Assembly (NCBI GenBank): GCA_013361015.1
Contig: JABWAN010000305.1
Span: 1-6,837 of the forward strand
DNA length: 6,837 nt
Direction: 5' to 3'
Source: Candidatus Zhuqueibacterota bacterium
Lineage (GTDB): Bacteria > Zhuqueibacterota > Zhuqueibacteria > Zhuqueibacterales > Zhuqueibacteraceae
Positions 4,901 through 6,837 of the stretch are shown one piece after another; position 1 is the stretch's first letter, and every line of letters starts with the position of its first letter. The position numbers and the translations under genes are program-made. The notes below the pieces were generated by a model that saw nothing but the letters and a program-made list of their open reading frames with translations, had not been told where the DNA came from and did no database searches.

Positions 4901-6837
4901 GCGGAAACGATAAAGCTAGTCGGCGAAGCCGTGAGCCACGTTCTATTGGAAGTAATGCTGCTCACGTTCAAATCACTGCTGCCGTCATTAAACACGGTGA
5001 AAGAGCCGCCCGCCGCGCCGCCGCGCGCCGCGAGCAAAGCTTGATACGCATTCAAGCGGCCGTAGCCCGTATTTTCGTCATAGCCCGCGGTTCCCAAATC
5101 CACCGCCGTGCTTTGCATAATGGCCCACACCTCAGTGTTGGTGAGGCTGGGATTTTCGGAACGAATGAGCGCCGCCACACCGGCAGCATGCGGGCACGCC
5201 GAGGAGGTGCCGTTGAAAGTGGCAATATAATCGCCGGAATCATAGCCCGCGGGGCCGGTAATGTCTGTCGTGTAAATGCGCGTACCTGGCGCGAGGAAAT
5301 CCAGGCCGCTGCTATAATTGCTGCCCCACCATTTTTCATTATCGCAAGTAACGCCGAGCGGATCGGGAATGACGCCGGGATTTACTTCGAAGATGTTCGA
5401 GCTGCTGCGCTTGCGCTCATTGCACGGGCTGAGTGCGCCGACGGAAACGCAGTTCGTATAGGCTGCGGGATAGTTTGCCTGCGAGGAATTGCTGTTTCCA
5501 GCCGCGGCGATCACCAACACGTCAAGATTATGCGCATAGTTCACCGCGTCTTCAAGCGTTTGTGAAAAACCGGTGCCGCCCAAACTCATGCTGAGGACTT
5601 GCGCGCCTTGATCCGCCGCCCATTCCACGCCGCTGGCGATGTTGGCGTATGTGCCGCTGCCCGAGGCGTCCAAGACGCGGCCCATCAAAATTTTCACGTC
5701 CCATGCAACGCCTGCGACTCCGATGCCATTGTTACCCGCGGCCGCAATAATGCCGGAGCATGAAGTGCCGTGCGCATTATTTCCCGGCGGCATCACGTCA
5801 TTGTCATTGTCAACAAAATCGTACCCGGCTAGCACTCTCCCCGAAAATTCGGGATGGTTAACATCGAGGCCATCATCCAACACGGCGACGATTACACTGC
5901 TGCTGCCGGTTTGAAGATTCCACGCCGCTTCCGCGCTAATATCCGCGCCCGGCGTTCCCACAGTTGCGCCGCCGCCATAGGGTTCAGCCTGGCCAGTATT
6001 GTTCATGCCCCAGAGTTTGGGATAGAGCGGATCGTTCGGTGCAAGCTGCACGGCATTTACGCGATCTTGCCCGCGCTGCGAAACCGCGCGCTCGGAAGTT
6101 TGCGCCGCGGAAGGATTACCAAAAGCATGCGCGAGATAATCCGGTTCTGCATAAACCACCTCAGGAAGCGCAGCATAGGCCTGCAGGGCTTCCGCCATGC
6201 TCACGCCAGCTTGCAGTTCAAGGGCATAAACACTGAGCAGCCCCATTTGCTGCTTCAGTGCCAAATTGCGGCCTGCGCTCGCAAACACGGGCCGCAGGCT
6301 GCGCACTTGGTATTTGGCGTTGAGCGCATTCAAAGCGGCCGAGCTGGTTGCTGCTGAATTCGCCTGCACACGCACCGTTTCGTGAAACTTGACGAGCACT
6401 CGTTGCGGCGCATGCGCGAGGCGCAAATCAAACGTGCCGCGCTGCGGTGTGAAGCCGCCTGCATTGGCCGCGCCCTCGTTGATCGTCAGAGAAGTGGGAT
6501 CAACACGAATATCCGGCGGGCCCGCAGGTTGATAGGTTCGGGTGGCCGCGTTGTTGCTCTCATTGGCTTCGGCAATCGCGTTGTTCACATCCAGTGTGCC
6601 CGAAATCGTGTTTGCGCCCGAAGGCCAGGTGAGGGCAGAACTGCACCACACGATATTGCTGGTGTTGGCTCCGCCGCTGATGGCGCCGGCACACTGCACG
6701 GTTCCATTCAGTCGCAATTCCACTTGAAAGTTGTTTGCTGCCACCGCACCGGTATTGCGCCATTCTAGGTGAACGTAATACTGCTGGCCTGCAACCGGTT
6801 GCGTCACTTCCGTGCCCGAGTTTGCTCCGGGTTTGAG
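1930..6837 (-). CDS. Modular secreted subtilisin-family (S8) serine protease with cohesin-like, dockerin-like and T9SS sorting domains, 5'-truncated by window edge
   Basis: Predicted exported endopeptidase. The frame is open through the right edge (ten more codons before the GTG at 6807), so that GTG is not trusted as the start. Residues count it as 1. Domains in order: CARDB-like 1-91; Ig-like strand PDIRVDPTSLTI 98-109; subtilase propeptide about 135-226, ending YAEPDY; S8 catalytic domain about 258-592 with D311 (VLDDG), H346 (NAHGTS), oxyanion N438 (AAAGNS) and S535 (NGTSSACPH); ASH-type Ig-like domain 600-678; KRE9-like repeat 685-777; Fn3 halves 784-810 and 987-1052 separated by a PPC domain (about 845-980); second KRE9-like repeat 1055-1147; cohesin-like 1178-1296; dockerin-like 1303-1370; cohesin-like 1388-1516; T9SS type A tail 1527-1625. 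The residues before the stop are QLTIVR. All catalytic residues are intact, so the enzyme should be active. The signal peptide must lie upstream of the window. S8 and T9SS calls are very secure; accessory modules are read by eye. Confidence 0.95.
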   Translation of the reverse strand, partial: LKPGANSGTEVTQPVAGQQYYVHLEWRNTGAVAANNFQVELRLNGTVQCAGAISGGANTSNIVWCSSALTWPSGANTISGTLDVNNAIAEANESNNAATRTYQPAGPPDIRVDPTSLTINEGAANAGGFTPQRGTFDLRLAHAPQRVLVKFHETVRVQANSAATSSAALNALNAKYQVRSLRPVFASAGRNLALKQQMGLLSVYALELQAGVSMAEALQAYAALPEVVYAEPDYLAHAFGNPSAAQTSERAVSQRGQDRVNAVQLAPNDPLYPKLWGMNNTGQAEPYGGGATVGTPGADISAEAAWNLQTGSSSVIVAVLDDGLDVNHPEFSGRVLAGYDFVDNDNDVMPPGNNAHGTSCSGIIAAAGNNGIGVAGVAWDVKILMGRVLDASGSGTYANIASGVEWAADQGAQVLSMSLGGTGFSQTLEDAVNYAHNLDVLVIAAAGNSNSSQANYPAAYTNCVSVGALSPCNERKRSSSNIFEVNPGVIPDPLGVTCDNEKWWGSNYSSGLDFLAPGTRIYTTDITGPAGYDSGDYIATFNGTSSACPHAAGVAALIRSENPSLTNTEVWAIMQSTAVDLGTAGYDENTGYGRLNAYQALLAARGGAAGGSFTVFNDGSSDLNVSSITSNRTWLTASPTSFIVSAAGSRLVSVAVDWNAVGNTQQSATLAIRSDDPDEPSVTVLVTAIPNLNPPAITVSTPAAGATWNIGATQQVAWSSTNVTGNVNIKLSTDGGASFAITLASNTANDGSENVTVPNNPSATCRVRVESVADVNVFGNNPGNFTIQSGSSLNPPRNLTAAAAANAINLNWQAPATLAAPANGVEQVTLHAPIAKGANGVVKTAKRNSSNSSTNIPEQEPNNSLAQAQSLTGTSPLVVSGNSEVSDLGAISVVFQDGTTDDLEDLFLVTTTATGLQLNLDGFNSDCDIWLLNQDATTIIDGSASGGTTPEAISQPTLSAGTYVVGVTIFDPAPSGPTTTPYTLTLTGQFTGGGSSLQSYNIYRATSSPVPIAAQNRIGNVNAAITTFSDGNVTAGTTYFYVTTAVYTQGESGPSNEASAQISGPSINVTVPAAGAAWNVGTTQNVAWTSSNVSGNVNLKLSTDGGATFPIMLAPNTANDGAENVTVPNNPSATCRVRVESVANASVFGDNPGNFTIVGSGGTCDPAACSGPAVFPVAQGVTVVGETIKGKDGDTLCVDIRLKENGQPIDAFGFKLQVDPNQLTFVSVEKGDLTTNFLSVSAQENPAGSGNFTCGGFGITAIPANSAGVLMRLCFTVKCNAITMSEVLLSTPTDDLVGFATCCNRFECVTCEHDGDVNGDLSLTPGDALCAFQVYLNNGSVPASCDVSGFDCEVTASDVNCDNTTTPGDALAIFTRYLQNLPPLDCFARTNTAAPATRLNYQLTLEARTLVSPSAQQELVKVALRTANPQNLQAVGLQLHYPSDQLELLGVTRGALTADWIQLEGQQIEPGVVRLGGFNDKPIAATNAGVLLEVVFANKGQNTTRANFTLTDFVDDFTNAQVLDVSTGVAANAATPTSFKLYQSYPNPFKSGGQGSEMIIRFDLPGATKQSVELSIYNLAGQLVRHLVSGERHAGAYEVRWDGKNEDGQLVPSGTYLYRLKAGKMSESKQLTIVR
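1933..2229 (-). other. T9SS type A C-terminal sorting domain (FlgD/Por-secretion tail-like)
   Basis: Residues about 1527-1625, the end of the protein. The motifs LYQSYPNPF, IIRFDLPG, VELSIYNLAGQLVRHL, AGAYEVRWDGKNEDG and SGTYLYRLKAG are characteristic of tails that direct proteins through the Bacteroidetes-type type IX system to the surface or medium. The tail is normally cleaved off by the sortase PorU. This implies a Sec signal peptide at the unseen N-terminus. Confidence 0.92.
2260..2646 (-). other. Cohesin-like domain 2
   Basis: Residues about 1388-1516. Strand pattern: ELVKVALRTANPQNLQAVGLQLHYPSDQLELLGVTRGAL (given here in part: VGLQLHYPSDQLELLGV), then GVVRLGGFND and AGVLLEVVFANKG. No cysteines occur in this copy, unlike the first. 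It lies between the dockerin-like module and the sorting tail. Confidence 0.65.
2698..2901 (-). other. Dockerin-like module with two calcium-binding loops
   Basis: Residues about 1303-1370. Two 12-residue loops have the dockerin type I spacing: D1306, N1308, D1310, D1317 and D1348, N1350, D1352, D1359. Each is followed by a helix-like stretch ending in YL. Both halves carry TPGDAL or TPGDALA at the same place, so loop positions 10 and 11 are Pro-Gly in both. Cysteines 1301, 1320, 1335, 1342, 1351 and 1376 lie in and around the module. Confidence 0.8.
2920..3276 (-). other. Cohesin-like domain 1
   Basis: Residues about 1178-1296. The order of beta strands fits a cohesin fold: GDTLCVDIRLKENG, IDAFGFKLQVDPNQLTFVSVEKGDLT, then AGVLMRLCFTVK. 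It differs from classical cohesins in carrying several cysteines (1187, 1244, 1264, 1269, 1292, 1293). It sits directly before the dockerin-like module. Assignment is by pattern only, with moderate certainty. Confidence 0.65.
3367..3645 (-). repeat. Second copy of a 93-residue KRE9-like adhesion domain (direct repeat with 4477-4755)
   Basis: Encodes residues 1055-1147. It shares the pattern W-N-hydrophobic-G-x-T-Q ... LSTDGGA-x-F ... PNNPSATCRVRVESVA ... NPGNFTI with the upstream copy, with about 21 differences over 93 residues by eye. The DNA is also clearly alike, with a constant offset of 1110 bp and no gap. The pattern resembles the Kre9/Knh1-type Ig-like domain seen in many secreted bacterial proteins. 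It follows the Fn3 domain and precedes the first cohesin-like domain. Confidence 0.85.
3652..4458 (-). other. Fn3 domain split by an inserted PPC domain
   Basis: The N-terminal half of an Fn3 domain (LNPPRNLTA ... AINLNWQAP, residues about 783-805) stops after what should be its B strand. The rest (LQSYNIYRA ... TYFYVTTAVY ... SGPSNEAS) resumes about 180 residues later at 987. In between lies a Ser/Ala-rich linker and a PPC-type beta-sandwich (about 845-980). It shows the hallmark EQEPNNS start, a DLEDLFLV strand, DCDIWLL and AGTYVVGV, ending in YTLTLTG. PPC domains are usually C-terminal modules of secreted proteases. Confidence 0.75.
4477..4755 (-). repeat. First copy of a 93-residue KRE9-like adhesion domain (direct repeat with 3367-3645)
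   Basis: Encodes residues 685-777, between the ASH-type domain and the split Fn3 domain. It has the same length as the second copy and aligns with it without gaps, so the pair most likely arose by internal duplication. The longest perfectly shared protein block is VTVPNNPSATCRVRVESVA. Confidence 0.85.
5032..6036 (-). other. Peptidase S8 (subtilase) catalytic domain within the protease gene
   Basis: Residues about 258-592 of the protein. The Asp, His and Ser codons fall at 5875-5877, 5770-5772 and 5203-5205, and the oxyanion Asn codon at 5494-5496, in the canonical order D-H-N-S. Preceding residues 135-226 (start RVLVKFHE, end EVVYAEPDY) match the propeptide that folds and inhibits subtilases before maturation. 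Cleavage probably falls between about 226 and 258, in a low-complexity linker rich in Ala, Ser and Gln. An extra stretch at about 462-492, between VGALSP and WWGSNYSSGLDFLAPG, carries C462 and C488, a plausible disulfide pair. Confidence 0.93.

Noticed and set aside
4036..5565. Several + strand open frames of 190-240 codons opposite the protease
   Set aside because: They overlap each other and the conserved S8, KRE9-like and Fn3 coding sequence, and their compositions are typical of antisense shadows.
6805..6807. GTG as the start codon of the protease gene
   Set aside because: It is inside the CARDB-like domain, with ten more in-frame codons to the edge and no signal peptide after it.

Overview
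The window holds two large convergent genes, both cut by the window edges, and a 272-bp gap between them. The most likely source is a Gram-negative bacterium of the Fibrobacteres-Chlorobi-Bacteroidetes (FCB) superphylum or a neighbouring uncultured lineage such as KSB1/Calditrichota. The main evidence is the C-terminal type IX secretion (T9SS) sorting tail on the minus-strand protein, in the 'YPNPF ... G.Y..RWDG ... SGTYLYRL' style, together with its many secreted adhesion-type modules. The lineage is inferred from domain style only; no marker gene is present.

Left part (1-1657, + strand): the C-terminal ~550 residues of a glycoside hydrolase family 3 enzyme (beta-glucosidase or exo-beta-glucanase type). 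The nucleophile Asp in the SDW motif, the second alpha/beta domain and the C-terminal fibronectin-like domain are all present. The N-terminal part of the catalytic barrel lies upstream of the window.

Middle (1658-1929): no gene seen. It contains a 163-bp imperfect inverted repeat (1679-1841) built of two nested arm pairs, which looks like a non-autonomous palindromic or MITE-like element. It also contains a strong intrinsic terminator (about 1866-1908) oriented for the minus-strand gene.

Right part (1930-6837, - strand): one very long open frame, still open at the right edge. It encodes a modular secreted subtilisin-family (S8) protease of more than 1,630 residues. Order from the N-terminal side: CARDB-like domain, a short Ig-like start strand, a subtilase propeptide, the S8 catalytic domain (Asp/His/Ser triad and oxyanion Asn visible), an ASH-type Ig-like domain, a KRE9-like repeat, an Fn3 domain split by an inserted pre-peptidase C-terminal (PPC) domain, a second KRE9-like repeat, a cohesin-like domain, a Cys-rich dockerin-like module with two calcium loops, a second cohesin-like domain and the T9SS sorting tail.

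The two genes are not an operon, since they face each other. Both products probably work on polymers outside or at the edge of the cell (glucan ends and proteins), but a joint function is inference only. I saw no CRISPR array, tRNA, rRNA, transposase or phage gene, and no clear sign of a wholly new system. The most unusual material is the domain nesting and the cohesin-dockerin-cohesin arrangement in the protease, and the palindromic element between the genes.
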